NCBI GenBank assembly: GCA_902763615.1
Contig: CACWSX010000011.1
Coordinates: 1-64,000, forward strand
Length of the DNA: 64,000 nucleotides
Origin: an uncultured Prevotellaceae bacterium
GTDB lineage: Bacteria > Bacteroidota > Bacteroidia > Bacteroidales > Bacteroidaceae
Direction: 5' to 3'
In this document: positions 45,637 through 54,818 of the stretch, in pieces
Numbering within the stretch: the first letter of the stretch is position 1
How the letters are laid out: every line of letters starts with the position of its first letter
The notes under the pieces: model-generated
What the model saw: only the letters and a program-made list of their open reading frames with translations
The model's database searches: none
What the model was told of the DNA's origin: nothing
Program-made: the position numbers and the translations under genes

Positions 45637-46798
45637 AAAGCACTAGACCTTTCAGGTATTCACCTTCGGGATGATAGATGTTAATGGGATGATCAGCTGG
45701 CTGATGTAGCTGATGAAGGATGCGCACCTTGCGACCTGCTTGGGCTGCAGCCGTAAATACTGCATTGCGGAAATGATCCTTGGTAACCACCTGGGAACAG
45801 CTGAAGGTAAAAAGTATACCATTAGGTTGGATAATCTGGAAAGCCTTGTTGTTCAAGCGAGTATAACCTTTTAGTGCATTATGCAAGGCGCCTCGGTGTT
45901 TAGCAAAGGCAGGCGGATCAAGGATGATCAGATCATATTGATGATTGGCGCCTTCCAAATATTTGAAAGCATCCTCGCAAAAGGCCTTATGACGCACATC
46001 ACCGGGAAAATTCAACTGCACATTACGCTCTGTCAGTTCAATAGCCTTCGCACTGCTATCAACAGAATGAACAAGTTTTGCTCCACCACGCATGGCATAA
46101 AACGAGAAACCACCGGTATAGCAGAACATATTGAGTACATTCTTATCCTTCGCATACTTTTCAAGCAACAAACGGTTCTCGCGCTGGTCGACAAAGAAAC
46201 CCGTTTTTTGACCACGCAGCCAGTCAACATAGAACATCAGCCCATTTTCAACAGCTGTATTGTTACCACCGCCACCGATAATAAACCCGTTTTCCATCTC
46301 GTCCATAAAAGGCAAAGTAGTCTCACTCTTATAATAAATATTCTCGATTCGACCTTGCATCACTTTCATCAACTGCTCGGCGATGCTCACACGCGAGCGG
46401 TGCATGCCGAGGCTATGCGCCTGCATCACAGCCGTATGACCATAGATATCAATCACCAAGCCTGGAAGATTGTCACCCTCGCCATGCACCAGACGATAGG
46501 TATTATTGTCAGGATTGTCAGCCAGACCGATGGCCAGGCGCATATTCAAAGCCGATGACAGACGCGCAAACCAAAATTCATCATTAATTAACACATCACG
46601 GAACGATAGCACACGTACAGCGATAGAGCCTTTCTGGTAATGTCCGACAGCAACGAAACGACCCTCAAAATTCAATACACGCACCAAATCACCATCATCC
46701 AGACCTTCATCTGCCGTCTGGATGGCACCTGAAAAAACCCAGGGATGGAAACGCAAAAGGCTTTCTTCTTTACCTCTTTTGAGCAGCAAGTTCTTCAT
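45626..46798 (-). CDS. RlmI-like 23S rRNA methyltransferase (PUA plus SAM domain)
   Basis: 390 residues. The N-terminal PUA domain has RFHPWVFSGAIQ; the SAM-dependent domain has NVLNMFCYTGGFSFYAMRGGA (motif I), VDSSAKAIE, LIILDPPAFAK (motif IV) and FSCSQVV (motif VI with the catalytic Cys). RlmI makes m5C1962 in 23S rRNA; the exact target here is an inference. It overlaps the exonuclease gene by 29 nt and tilS by 11 nt. Confidence 0.9.
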   Translation of the reverse strand: MKNLLLKRGKEESLLRFHPWVFSGAIQTADEGLDDGDLVRVLNFEGRFVAVGHYQKGSIAVRVLSFRDVLINDEFWFARLSSALNMRLAIGLADNPDNNTYRLVHGEGDNLPGLVIDIYGHTAVMQAHSLGMHRSRVSIAEQLMKVMQGRIENIYYKSETTLPFMDEMENGFIIGGGGNNTAVENGLMFYVDWLRGQKTGFFVDQRENRLLLEKYAKDKNVLNMFCYTGGFSFYAMRGGAKLVHSVDSSAKAIELTERNVQLNFPGDVRHKAFCEDAFKYLEGANHQYDLIILDPPAFAKHRGALHNALKGYTRLNNKAFQIIQPNGILFTFSCSQVVTKDHFRNAVFTAAAQAGRKVRILHQLHQPADHPINIYHPEGEYLKGLVLYVE

Positions 46799-47447
46799 AT
46801 AGTTTAAACTCTTCTTCTATTTCAAGTTCCGTCTGTTCGTCGATGAGCTCATACTCACCACTTTCTTTGAGTCTTATGAGTTCCTCATAAAGTCGGATAC
46901 AGGCCCACGCATCGATTGCGGCATACGTCATCTGTTTCTCTTGAAGCACATCACGTTCCCAGTTCGACAACCGCTCAGTCTTGCTGATACGCTCCTCAAA
47001 GAGGTTGGCATAAAGCTTCTGAAGGCTGAGATCCTCAATACCGATATCCCTCATATGATGCTGTAGGTCGATGAAATTGCCAGGTGTGAACCTTCCCAGT
47101 TCCTGGAGAGAGTGGATGTCATCATGCCATGAGAGGCCAACCTTAGGAACTGTAGTGTCTTCGAGCAGTCGAATGATAGCAGGCGACAATCCTATGTAAT
47201 TCAGACGGAACAGAAAGCAGTTGTGGTGAGTAGCTACTTGAAGCAGCGAACATTTGTAATGCTGATTCTTTGTAAACGAAGGTCTTGTCTCCGTATCAAC
47301 ACCCAGAATGGGCATAGACAACAGATAGTCGACTGCTTTTTCTGCTTCGTTTACAGAGGTAACAACGATGATCTTTCCGTTGTAAATCACCCTTGGTAAA
47401 CCCTCCAACCATGCTTTGTTGAATCTGTTATAGATTATTTTTTTCAT
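46770..47447 (-). CDS. 3'-5' exonuclease, DEDDy type
   Basis: 225 residues from the ATG at 47447, chosen because a good -7 element lies just upstream; a longer in-frame start would run through it. The DEDD residues are seen in GVDTETR (D and E), WHDDIHSL and YAAIDAW (Y-x3-D, so the DEDDy subgroup). Such proteins resemble the exonuclease part of RNase D or WRN. The acidic C-terminus is Glu-rich. It may act on RNA or DNA ends; the operon (RlmI, TilS) hints at RNA work. Confidence 0.85.
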   Translation of the reverse strand: MKKIIYNRFNKAWLEGLPRVIYNGKIIVVTSVNEAEKAVDYLLSMPILGVDTETRPSFTKNQHYKCSLLQVATHHNCFLFRLNYIGLSPAIIRLLEDTTVPKVGLSWHDDIHSLQELGRFTPGNFIDLQHHMRDIGIEDLSLQKLYANLFEERISKTERLSNWERDVLQEKQMTYAAIDAWACIRLYEELIRLKESGEYELIDEQTELEIEEEFKLYEELAAQKR

Positions 47448-47456
47448 TTTCAGGTG

Positions 47457-47464
47457 CAAAATTA
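47457..47464 (-). promoter_or_regulatory. -7 element of the exonuclease operon
   Basis: TAATTTTG on the minus strand, 10 nt before the ATG at 47447. No clear -33 element. Confidence 0.55.
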
Positions 47465-47508
47465 CATAAAAAATCGAGAAAAAATGATGAAATTTGAGTT
47501 TTTTACTA

Positions 47509-47516
47509 TACTTTTG
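47509..47516 (+). promoter_or_regulatory. -7 element of ftsK
   Basis: TACTTTTG, 29 nt before the ATG at 47545. A TTTG at 47493-47496 is too close (12 bp) to be the usual -33 box. Confidence 0.55.
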
Positions 47517-47544
47517 CACAAAAATATTTGGAAACATTCAGATT

Positions 47545-50004
47545 ATGGCAAAGAAAAAGCGGGAAAAGAAGGAGAATCATCCATCTGGATTCTTAGATAT
47601 ACTTGGTTTTAAAAACTTCTTCGCTAATGAAAAAATAAACTTTCTCATTGGCATATTGTTGTTCCTCGTGGCAGGCTATCTCACAATGGCTTTTATTTCT
47701 TATTTTACGACGGGAACAGCCGACCAGAGCATGATCGAGGCCCCTCGTGAGGGTGAAATCCTGAATGAGCACCAGGAGTTCAGCAATACCTGTGGTAGCG
47801 TAGGCGCTTACGCGGCTTGGTATTTTATTAAGCGTAGCTTCGGACTATCAGCCTTTTTCATTCCTATCTTCCTATTCCTAGTGAGCATCCACCTCATCAA
47901 GGCCTATCGCGTCAATCTGCTGAAATGGTTCATGGCACTCATGCTACTGATGATATGGAGTTCGGTCACGTTCTCCAAGTTCCTCTCTCCCTTTTTCACT
48001 GATGCTTGCTATAACCCTGGCGGTGATCACGGATTATATATCCAGCAGGCCATTGAAAACCTGCTTGGTGCCCCTGGTCTTACGGCAATCCTAGCCCTTA
48101 CGGCTATCGCCTTTCTCACTTATCTTAGTGCTGAAACGATTTTTGTGATTCGAAAGATACTCAACCCGACGAAATTCTTAGATAAGGTAAAGTTCAAGAT
48201 CACCAACAATGATCCTAACGAACCGAAGGTATCTTATGAAGACCAAATTCAAACCGAGGAAGATCCCATCGTATTCGACGACCCTGCTGAGCAGGCTGTT
48301 GAATTCAAACCTACAGGCGAAGCTGTCGTCATAGACAAAGGCTATGAGGAAAAAGAAATGCCGGAGCCCATTAATCCTATCGGTAATAAGCCATCCAAGG
48401 ATGTCGGTATGGAGATTGAGGTCGCAAAGGGGGACGATGAAATGGCCGATTCTAAAACACTTGGCGGTTTGGAGAATGCAGGCCCCTACGATCCTAAGAA
48501 AGATCTGGAGAACTACCGTTATCCTACACTTGACCTGCTGAAGAAATACGATAACGACGGCAAGCCCTATATCGATATGGCTGAGCAGACAGCCAACAAA
48601 AACCGCATCGTTGAGGTGTTACGTACCTTTGGTGTAGAAATTGCCAGTATCAGGGCAACGGTAGGTCCAACCATTACCTTATATGAGATTACGCTCGCCC
48701 CAGGTGTCCGTATCACGAAGATTCGCTCACTGGAAGATGATATTGCCCTGAGTTTATCGGCACTTGGAATCCGTATCATTGCGCCGATGCCTGGCCGAGG
48801 AACGGTCGGTATCGAGGTTCCGAATGCCAAGCCCTCGATTGTCTCGATGGAATCAATTCTGAATTCGAAGAAGTTCCAGGAGAGCCAGATGGAACTGCCT
48901 TGTGCTGTTGGTAAAACTATCACCAACGAGGTGTTTATGTTCGACCTGGCCAAGGCACCTCACCTGCTAGTGGCCGGTGCTACTGGTCAGGGTAAGTCTG
49001 TAGGACTGAATGCCATTCTCACCTCTTTATTATATAAGAAACATCCTGCAGAGTTGAAAATTGTGCTTGTCGACCCCAAAAAGGTTGAGTTTTCAATCTA
49101 CAACCCGCTCATCAACCACTTCCTGGCAAAAGTGCCTGATGAGGATGCTGATCCCATCATCACTGATGTGACAAAGGTGGTACGCACCTTGAACTCCCTC
49201 TGTAAACTGATGGATACACGATACGACCTATTGAAAGAGGTTCGCGCAAAGAATATAAAGGAGTATAACCAGAAATTCATTGACCGTAAGATTCCACCGC
49301 GTGGCGGGCACGGCTATATGCCATATATCGTTGTCGTCATCGATGAGTTCGGTGATCTGATTATGACGGCAGGTAAGGAAATCGAAATGCCAATTGCACG
49401 TATTGCTCAGCTTGCGCGTGCTGTGGGTATCCACATGATTATTGCCACCCAGCGTCCTACGACAACCATTATTACCGGTAATATCAAGGCTAATTTCCCC
49501 GCCCGCATCGCCTTTAAGGTAAGTGCCGGTATCGATTCGAAGACCATTCTCGACCGTACAGGCGCCCAACAGCTGATTGGAAAGGGTGATATGCTTTATC
49601 TCGGTGGTGCTGAACCCATCCGTATACAATGTGCCTTCGTCGATACGCCAGAGGTGGAGCGCATCAATGAGTTCATCGCCGCACAGCAGAGCTATAACAT
49701 GCCGTTTGAATTGCCAGAACCTGATACGCCTGAGGCGGACTTCGGCGATGGTGGTGACAAGGATGTTGACATGCAACACCTCGATCCGTTGTTTGAAGAT
49801 GCCGCCCGTCTGATTGTCATTAACCAGAGCGGTTCTACTTCACTCATCCAGCGAAAGTTTGCCATCGGTTACAACCGTGCAGGCCGTCTGATGGATCAGT
49901 TGGAGAAGGCAGGAGTCGTAGGTGCCGCCATGGGGTCAAAGCCTCGCGAGGTAATGATTCAGGACGAAGTGAGCCTCAATAACCTCCTCGCCTCATTGAA
50001 ATAG
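47545..50004 (+). CDS. ftsK: DNA translocase FtsK/SpoIIIE
   Basis: 819 residues from the ATG at 47545; an upstream in-frame ATG at 47494 precedes the promoter. The N-terminus has about four transmembrane helices (INFLIGILLFLVAGYL, SFGLSAFFIPIFLFLVS, WFMALMLLMIWSSVTF, LTAILALTAIAFLTYL), then an acidic linker, the alpha-beta motor with Walker A VAGATGQGKSVGLN (about 476) and Walker B IVVVIDEFGDL, and a C-terminal gamma winged helix (GSTSLIQRKFAIGYNRAGRLMDQLE) that reads KOPS-like sites. It resolves chromosome dimers at the septum. lolA follows after 22 nt. Confidence 0.95.
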   Translation: MAKKKREKKENHPSGFLDILGFKNFFANEKINFLIGILLFLVAGYLTMAFISYFTTGTADQSMIEAPREGEILNEHQEFSNTCGSVGAYAAWYFIKRSFGLSAFFIPIFLFLVSIHLIKAYRVNLLKWFMALMLLMIWSSVTFSKFLSPFFTDACYNPGGDHGLYIQQAIENLLGAPGLTAILALTAIAFLTYLSAETIFVIRKILNPTKFLDKVKFKITNNDPNEPKVSYEDQIQTEEDPIVFDDPAEQAVEFKPTGEAVVIDKGYEEKEMPEPINPIGNKPSKDVGMEIEVAKGDDEMADSKTLGGLENAGPYDPKKDLENYRYPTLDLLKKYDNDGKPYIDMAEQTANKNRIVEVLRTFGVEIASIRATVGPTITLYEITLAPGVRITKIRSLEDDIALSLSALGIRIIAPMPGRGTVGIEVPNAKPSIVSMESILNSKKFQESQMELPCAVGKTITNEVFMFDLAKAPHLLVAGATGQGKSVGLNAILTSLLYKKHPAELKIVLVDPKKVEFSIYNPLINHFLAKVPDEDADPIITDVTKVVRTLNSLCKLMDTRYDLLKEVRAKNIKEYNQKFIDRKIPPRGGHGYMPYIVVVIDEFGDLIMTAGKEIEMPIARIAQLARAVGIHMIIATQRPTTTIITGNIKANFPARIAFKVSAGIDSKTILDRTGAQQLIGKGDMLYLGGAEPIRIQCAFVDTPEVERINEFIAAQQSYNMPFELPEPDTPEADFGDGGDKDVDMQHLDPLFEDAARLIVINQSGSTSLIQRKFAIGYNRAGRLMDQLEKAGVVGAAMGSKPREVMIQDEVSLNNLLASLK

Positions 50005-50026
50005 CCACATTTATATAATTAAGGAT

Positions 50027-50626
50027 ATGAAGAAATATTTTGCAATGATAGCCCTGCTGCTGATGTGTGCAGGCGTTCAAGCTGAGAGCGCCAAGCGCAT
50101 CCTCGATAAAGCTGCTGCCACTGTGAGTAATCCTGGAGGTGTACAAGCTCACTTCCAAATGATCAGTAAACAGTTTGGAACCACCAATGGTGAGATTGCC
50201 GTCAAGGGCAAGAAGTTCCACGCCACCACACCAGATGCCACGATATGGTTTGACGGCAAGACGCAGTGGACCTATATGAAGGGTAACGACGAAGTGAACA
50301 TCAGTAATCCATCTGAGGCACAATTACAAGCAATCAACCCATATAACTTCATCAACATCTATAAGAAGGGCTACAAACTGTCGGCTAAAGAGGTGGAGAA
50401 CTCATATGAGGTCCACCTTGTACCCAACAAGAAAGAACAGAAAATACAGGAAATGTATATCATCGTTGACAAAGCTTCCTATCATCCTACACATGTTAAG
50501 ATGAAGCAGAAAGACAAGTGGAGCACCATTATCATTAGTCAATTGAAGATAGCTACGCTGAGCGATGGTCTTTTTCAATTTAATTCCAAGGACTTTCCCA
50601 AGGCCGAAATCATTGATCTAAGATGA
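50027..50626 (+). CDS. lolA: LolA-like outer-membrane lipoprotein carrier
   Basis: 199 residues with signal peptide MKKYFAMIALLLMCAGVQAES. The mature chain has the LolA pattern: a helix (AKRILDKAAATVSNPGGVQAHFQM), strands GEIAVKGKKFHATTPDATIWFDGKTQWTYM and NPYNFINIYKKGY, and the VHLVPNKK/MYIIVDKASYHPTHVKMKQ strands. It carries lipoproteins across the periplasm. LolB is not seen in Bacteroidota in general, so LolA may act alone. Overlaps the next gene by ATGA. Confidence 0.85.
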   Translation: MKKYFAMIALLLMCAGVQAESAKRILDKAAATVSNPGGVQAHFQMISKQFGTTNGEIAVKGKKFHATTPDATIWFDGKTQWTYMKGNDEVNISNPSEAQLQAINPYNFINIYKKGYKLSAKEVENSYEVHLVPNKKEQKIQEMYIIVDKASYHPTHVKMKQKDKWSTIIISQLKIATLSDGLFQFNSKDFPKAEIIDLR

Positions 50627-52104
50627 ACAAGCTACAACTTTATAAGCTTCTGCGTAAGAATATCAACCTTAGTTATCGTCGCAGTCCAGCCTTCGAGCAG
50701 AACCGTTGGGCCAAGGTCCTAATAGGCTTTGGCGGTTTGATGTTTATTCTCTATCTGATTTTGTATGGTGTCCTGATTGGCATGGCAGCCGATGGTGAAG
50801 AGGGTACCCTCATCATGGCGATGATTATTATCCTGCCGATAGATTTCCTCTTGCGCTTTATCTTCCAGACCACACCTTCGATGATGGTCAAGCCTTATAT
50901 CCTCTTGCCAATATCGCGTTATTCTGCCATCGAGTGTTTTCTGTTTTCCTCACATTTTAGCGGATTCAATTTCCTATGGCTAGGTTTATTCCTGCCCTTT
51001 GCCATCATCGTACTCTTCGGTGGCGCCTCTTGGGGAGCCACGTTGTTTGTCGTGTTGCTGGCACAATTGTTGATTATCCTCAACAGTCAGATCTATCTAT
51101 TTTTCCGCACACTCATCAACCGTAATGTTCTGTGGCTCATTCCTGGCTTGCTAATCTATTGTATACCGTTCATGCCCGCGCTCATCACGATGTCGCGCAA
51201 GACATTGGAGCATACGCTCGACAATATGGAGAAGTATTGCACTGCCTGGTGGTTGTTGCCGTTGGTACTGCTGGCATTATGCGCGCTTTTCATGGTAAAC
51301 CGTTATTTCCAGTTCAAGTATGTCTATGAGGAGATTTCCAAGCAGAAGGAGAAGCAGTTGAAGCGTGTGTCACAATTTGCCTTCTTTAACCGCTTCGGCA
51401 TCATCGGTGAGTATCTGAAGATTGAACTTAAGTCGAATCTGAGAAACAAGACCATGAAACAGCGTTGTATCATGAGCCTCGTGTTAGTGATTGTCTTTTC
51501 AGGTCTTATAGCCTATACTCACATCTACGACAATCCGATGATGACCAATTTCTGGTGTCTGTATTGTTTCTCTATCTATGGTATAACAGTCCTTATCAAA
51601 ATCATGGGCCAAGAAGGCAACTATATCAGTCTGCTGATGACACAACGCGAAAACATTCTGTCGTTGCTCAAAGCCAAGTACTGGTTCTATTGTGTAGTGC
51701 TCGTTATTCCCTTCCTCATTATGCTACCTGCCGTATTCACAGGTAAGTTCACGTTATTAATGCTCTTCGCCTATATGTTTCTGGTGGCAGGGTTCATACA
51801 TTTCATCATCTTCCAGTTGGCCGTCTACAACAAGCAGACTATTCCCTTGCAGCTGAAAGTCACAGGAAAGGGTAATTTCGAGAATGGTGTGCAAATCGTA
51901 ATCGAACTGGCAGCGCTTTTCGGCCCTGGTTTGATTGTGGGCATCGGCTATCTCACAGTCGGGCTCACGATCACATATATTTTCATGTGTGTGCTGGGAC
52001 TGGGCTTCATCGTTACCTACCCTTGGTGGATACGGAATATCTATAACCGCATGATGAAACGTCGCCATGAGAACATAGAGGGGTTCCTATCAACAAAGGT
52101 TTGA
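50623..52104 (+). CDS. DUF5687 ABC-2-like membrane protein
   Basis: 493 residues with about ten to twelve transmembrane helices and a basic N-terminus (LYKLLRKNINLSYRRSPAFEQNRWAK), as in the DUF5687 family of permease-like proteins. Family members are usually followed by an ABC ATPase gene, but here degQ is next and no ATPase is nearby, so the partner must be elsewhere. The start overlaps the lolA stop. Function unproven. Confidence 0.8.
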   Translation: MNKLQLYKLLRKNINLSYRRSPAFEQNRWAKVLIGFGGLMFILYLILYGVLIGMAADGEEGTLIMAMIIILPIDFLLRFIFQTTPSMMVKPYILLPISRYSAIECFLFSSHFSGFNFLWLGLFLPFAIIVLFGGASWGATLFVVLLAQLLIILNSQIYLFFRTLINRNVLWLIPGLLIYCIPFMPALITMSRKTLEHTLDNMEKYCTAWWLLPLVLLALCALFMVNRYFQFKYVYEEISKQKEKQLKRVSQFAFFNRFGIIGEYLKIELKSNLRNKTMKQRCIMSLVLVIVFSGLIAYTHIYDNPMMTNFWCLYCFSIYGITVLIKIMGQEGNYISLLMTQRENILSLLKAKYWFYCVVLVIPFLIMLPAVFTGKFTLLMLFAYMFLVAGFIHFIIFQLAVYNKQTIPLQLKVTGKGNFENGVQIVIELAALFGPGLIVGIGYLTVGLTITYIFMCVLGLGFIVTYPWWIRNIYNRMMKRRHENIEGFLSTKV

Positions 52105-52105
52105 T

Positions 52106-52245
52106 AAATAATTAATTATTTGCAATTAAAATAGGTGACAAACATTAAATTTGTCTACCGTTTAACAATTTTAGTGTTAAACGCAAAGAGCCGTTAACCT
52201 AAATGTCAGAAGTGTTAAATTGGGACAAATTTTTGTGACATTTTG
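52106..52245. promoter_or_regulatory. palindrome-rich region before the degP/degQ gene
   Basis: AAATAATTAATTATTT (52106-52121) is a perfect palindrome. GACAAA (52137-52142) and TTTGTC (52150-52155) form an inverted pair, as do TTTAACA (52161-52167) and TGTTAAA (52175-52181). GACAAA and TTTGTC recur near 52224 and 52242. They lie upstream of the promoter, a usual position for activator sites, but no regulator is known. Confidence 0.4.
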
Positions 52246-52275
52246 TCAGTATCCCAAAAAATGCCACTATATTTG
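52242..52275 (+). promoter_or_regulatory. promoter of degQ
   Basis: TTTG at 52242-52245, a 22-bp spacer, TATATTTG at 52268-52275. The spacer is at the long end. Confidence 0.6.
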
Positions 52276-52340
52276 CACTCGATTTCACGAGCGTCATGCT
52301 CAGAGTCAACAGGAATAACGAATTAAATTATCACAAAAAA

Positions 52341-53849
52341 ATGAATGCTAATATGAAGAAGATTGTAAATGTGGCAACTCCAGCAGTATGCGTTGTTGCC
52401 TTGGCGCTCTCGGTTGTGGCTTTCAATAAGACCAATGCTGCAACAACTCCCAATCAAGCTCCCGCAGTGACAAATGTAATGGCTGGCCAACCCGTGGACC
52501 TGACCTATGCCGCAGAAAAGTCTCTGCCTTCTGTAGTTTATATCAAGAATACGCAGAACTCAAAGGTACAAACTGTTGAGTACTCTGACCCATTTGAAGA
52601 TTTCTTCTCTGACCCCTTCGGTGGTTTCTTCGGACGTGGCAGAGGCAATGGAAATGGTGGCCGTCGCCAGCGCCAAGTAGAGACACCTAAGCGTGTGGCT
52701 GCTGGCTCAGGTGTGATTATCTCTGCCGATGGTTATATCGTGACCAATAACCACGTGGTCGACGGAGCTGATGAACTGCTGGTGACCCTCAACGACAACA
52801 AGGAATACTCTGCCCGTATCATTGGTGCAGATGCAACCACGGACCTAGCTCTTATCAAGATCGACGGCAAAAACTTACCAGCTATCCAGATTGCCAACAG
52901 TGACGATGTGAAGGTGGGCGAATGGGTGCTAGCTGTGGGCAATCCCCTCGGGCTTAACAACACTGTAACTGCCGGTATTGTATCGGCAAAAGCCCGCTCG
53001 ATGCAAGAACCTGGTAAGGTGACCTCAATGATCCAGACCGATGCTGCCATCAATCAGGGTAACTCTGGTGGTGCACTTGTCAATACTAGTGGAGCCCTTA
53101 TAGGAATCAATGCAATGATCTATTCGCAGACTGGCTCTAACATCGGATACGGCTTTGCTATTCCCACAAGTATTATGAACAAGGTTGTCGACGACATCAA
53201 GAAATATGGTACCGTACAACGTGCCATGATCGGCATCCAAGGTGGCGACGTAAGCGACTATGTTGACAGCGAAAAGGAAAAAGGCAATGAAGTAGATCTC
53301 GGTACGATGGAAGGTATTTATATCGGTAAGGTCGTAGAAGGTAGCGCTGCAGAAGATGCCGGACTAAAGGAAGGTGACGTCATCACCCATATCGATGGTC
53401 AGAAAGTACCTAAGTTTGGTGACCTAACAGGCATTATTGCCCAGAAGCGTCCAGGTGACAAGATTACTATCAACTATCTGCGAAACAAGCAGAAGAAGAC
53501 TGCTACCCTCACCCTTAAGAATGAAAAGGGTAATACAAAGGTGGTGAAGGATGCTGATATCGATGTTCTTGGTGGACAATTCAAATCTATCAGCGACTCA
53601 CAGAAGGAGCAATTGAACATCGGCTACGGTCTACAGGTGATGAAGGTGAACGGTGGTAAACTGAAGGATGCCGGAGTGCCTCAGGGTTTCATCATCCAGC
53701 ATGTCAATGAACAAAGTGTCAAAACCATCGAGGATCTTCAGAAGATTGTCAAGGATGCTTCAAAATCCAAGGAGCCAGTGCTCTACATCCAGGGTATCTA
53801 TCCAACCGGCCGAAAAGGCTACTTTGCAGTGCCTCTTGAGGATGAATAA
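52341..53849 (+). CDS. degQ: DegP/DegQ-type (Do) serine protease-chaperone
   Basis: 502 residues from the ATG at 52341; the in-frame ATG at 52296 would give a long polar extension before the signal and is less likely. Signal or anchor helix TPAVCVVALALSVVAFNKTNA; a Gly/Arg-rich loop (FGRGRGNGNGGRRQRQ); trypsin-like domain with His in TNNHVVDGA, Asp in TTDLALIKID and Ser in INQGNSGGALVN; then two PDZ domains (about 330-420 and 430-500). It degrades or refolds misfolded envelope proteins. The DegP/DegQ split is not resolvable here. Confidence 0.93.
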   Translation: MNANMKKIVNVATPAVCVVALALSVVAFNKTNAATTPNQAPAVTNVMAGQPVDLTYAAEKSLPSVVYIKNTQNSKVQTVEYSDPFEDFFSDPFGGFFGRGRGNGNGGRRQRQVETPKRVAAGSGVIISADGYIVTNNHVVDGADELLVTLNDNKEYSARIIGADATTDLALIKIDGKNLPAIQIANSDDVKVGEWVLAVGNPLGLNNTVTAGIVSAKARSMQEPGKVTSMIQTDAAINQGNSGGALVNTSGALIGINAMIYSQTGSNIGYGFAIPTSIMNKVVDDIKKYGTVQRAMIGIQGGDVSDYVDSEKEKGNEVDLGTMEGIYIGKVVEGSAAEDAGLKEGDVITHIDGQKVPKFGDLTGIIAQKRPGDKITINYLRNKQKKTATLTLKNEKGNTKVVKDADIDVLGGQFKSISDSQKEQLNIGYGLQVMKVNGGKLKDAGVPQGFIIQHVNEQSVKTIEDLQKIVKDASKSKEPVLYIQGIYPTGRKGYFAVPLEDE

Positions 53850-53869
53850 GCCCCCAAAAAACAAAAAAG

Positions 53870-53902
53870 AGCCGCAAAAGTAAAAATTGCGGCTTTTTTT
53901 TT
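53870..53902 (+). terminator. terminator of degQ, overlapping the rpoD -33 box
   Basis: AGCCGCAA pairs with TTGCGGCT, then TTTTTTTTGG. The last T bases form the TTTG (53900-53903) of the rpoD promoter. Confidence 0.85.
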
Positions 53903-53931
53903 GGTCGTGTCAAAAAAAAGGCATAACTTTG
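53900..53931 (+). promoter_or_regulatory. promoter of rpoD
   Basis: TTTG at 53900-53903, a 20-bp spacer, TAACTTTG at 53924-53931. Confidence 0.8.
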
Positions 53932-53957
53932 CACTTTAACTATAAACGACTATCGAC

Positions 53958-54818
53958 ATGAGACAACTGAAAATCACCAAATCAATCACAAATCGAGAGA
54001 GTGAAGCTCTTGACAAATACCTGCAGGAAATAGGTAAGGAAGAGATGATCTCGATAGAAGAGGAAGTGGAATTGGCACAGCGTATCCGCAAAGGCGACAA
54101 GAAAGCTCTCGAACGCCTTACGAAAGCCAATCTGCGCTTTGTTGTCTCCGTGGCCAAGCAATACCAGAATCAGGGTCTCTCCCTACCCGACCTCATCAAC
54201 GAAGGCAATGTCGGTCTGATTAAAGCCGCAGAGAAATTCGACGAGACACGCGGATTCAAGTTTATCTCATACGCCGTCTGGTGGATTCGCCAGAGCATCC
54301 TCCAAGCTATTGCCGAGCAGAGTCGAATCGTACGTCTGCCACTTAATCAGGTTGGCTCCGTCAATAAGATCAACAAGCTATTGAACAAGTTTGAGCAGGA
54401 AAACGAGCGCCGCCCATCCGTTGAGGAAATCTCAGAGTCATTGGACCTACCTGAGGACAAGATTGACGAGGCCATGAGTGTCAACACTCGCCATGTATCC
54501 GTTGATGCGCCTTTCATTGATGGTGAAGACAACAGCCTGCTTGATGTGCTCATCAACGATGATGCCCCAATGGCCGACCGCACGCTCCTTATGGAGTCGC
54601 TGAAGGCAGAAATCAACAATGCCCTCAAGGTGCTCAACGAACGCGAACGTGGTGTGATAGAGGCCTTCTATGGTATCAACCAGCCAGAGATGACACTTGA
54701 GGAAATCGGTACGAAGTTCGGACTTACACGCGAGCGCGTCCGTCAGATTAAGGAGAAGGCCATCCGCCGTCTCCGCACAAGTACAAAGAAACATATATTA
54801 AAAACATTTTTAGGATAA
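53958..54818 (+). CDS. rpoD: primary RNA polymerase sigma factor (Bacteroidota sigma-ABfr type)
   Basis: 286 residues, about half of E. coli RpoD, because region 1.1 and the non-conserved insert are absent, as is normal in Bacteroidota. Region 1.2 ([30 protein letters not shown]), region 2 ([39 protein letters not shown]), region 3 ([22 protein letters not shown]) and region 4 ([27 protein letters not shown]) are clear. It should read the TTTG/TAnnTTTG promoters listed here. An exported protein gene overlaps its stop by 1 nt. Confidence 0.97.
   Translation: MRQLKITKSITNRESEALDKYLQEIGKEEMISIEEEVELAQRIRKGDKKALERLTKANLRFVVSVAKQYQNQGLSLPDLINEGNVGLIKAAEKFDETRGFKFISYAVWWIRQSILQAIAEQSRIVRLPLNQVGSVNKINKLLNKFEQENERRPSVEEISESLDLPEDKIDEAMSVNTRHVSVDAPFIDGEDNSLLDVLINDDAPMADRTLLMESLKAEINNALKVLNERERGVIEAFYGINQPEMTLEEIGTKFGLTRERVRQIKEKAIRRLRTSTKKHILKTFLG

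Noticed and set aside
47448..47537. Longer start for the exonuclease (to 47537)
   Set aside because: It overlaps the ftsK promoter and start region and would include its own -7 element in the coding part.
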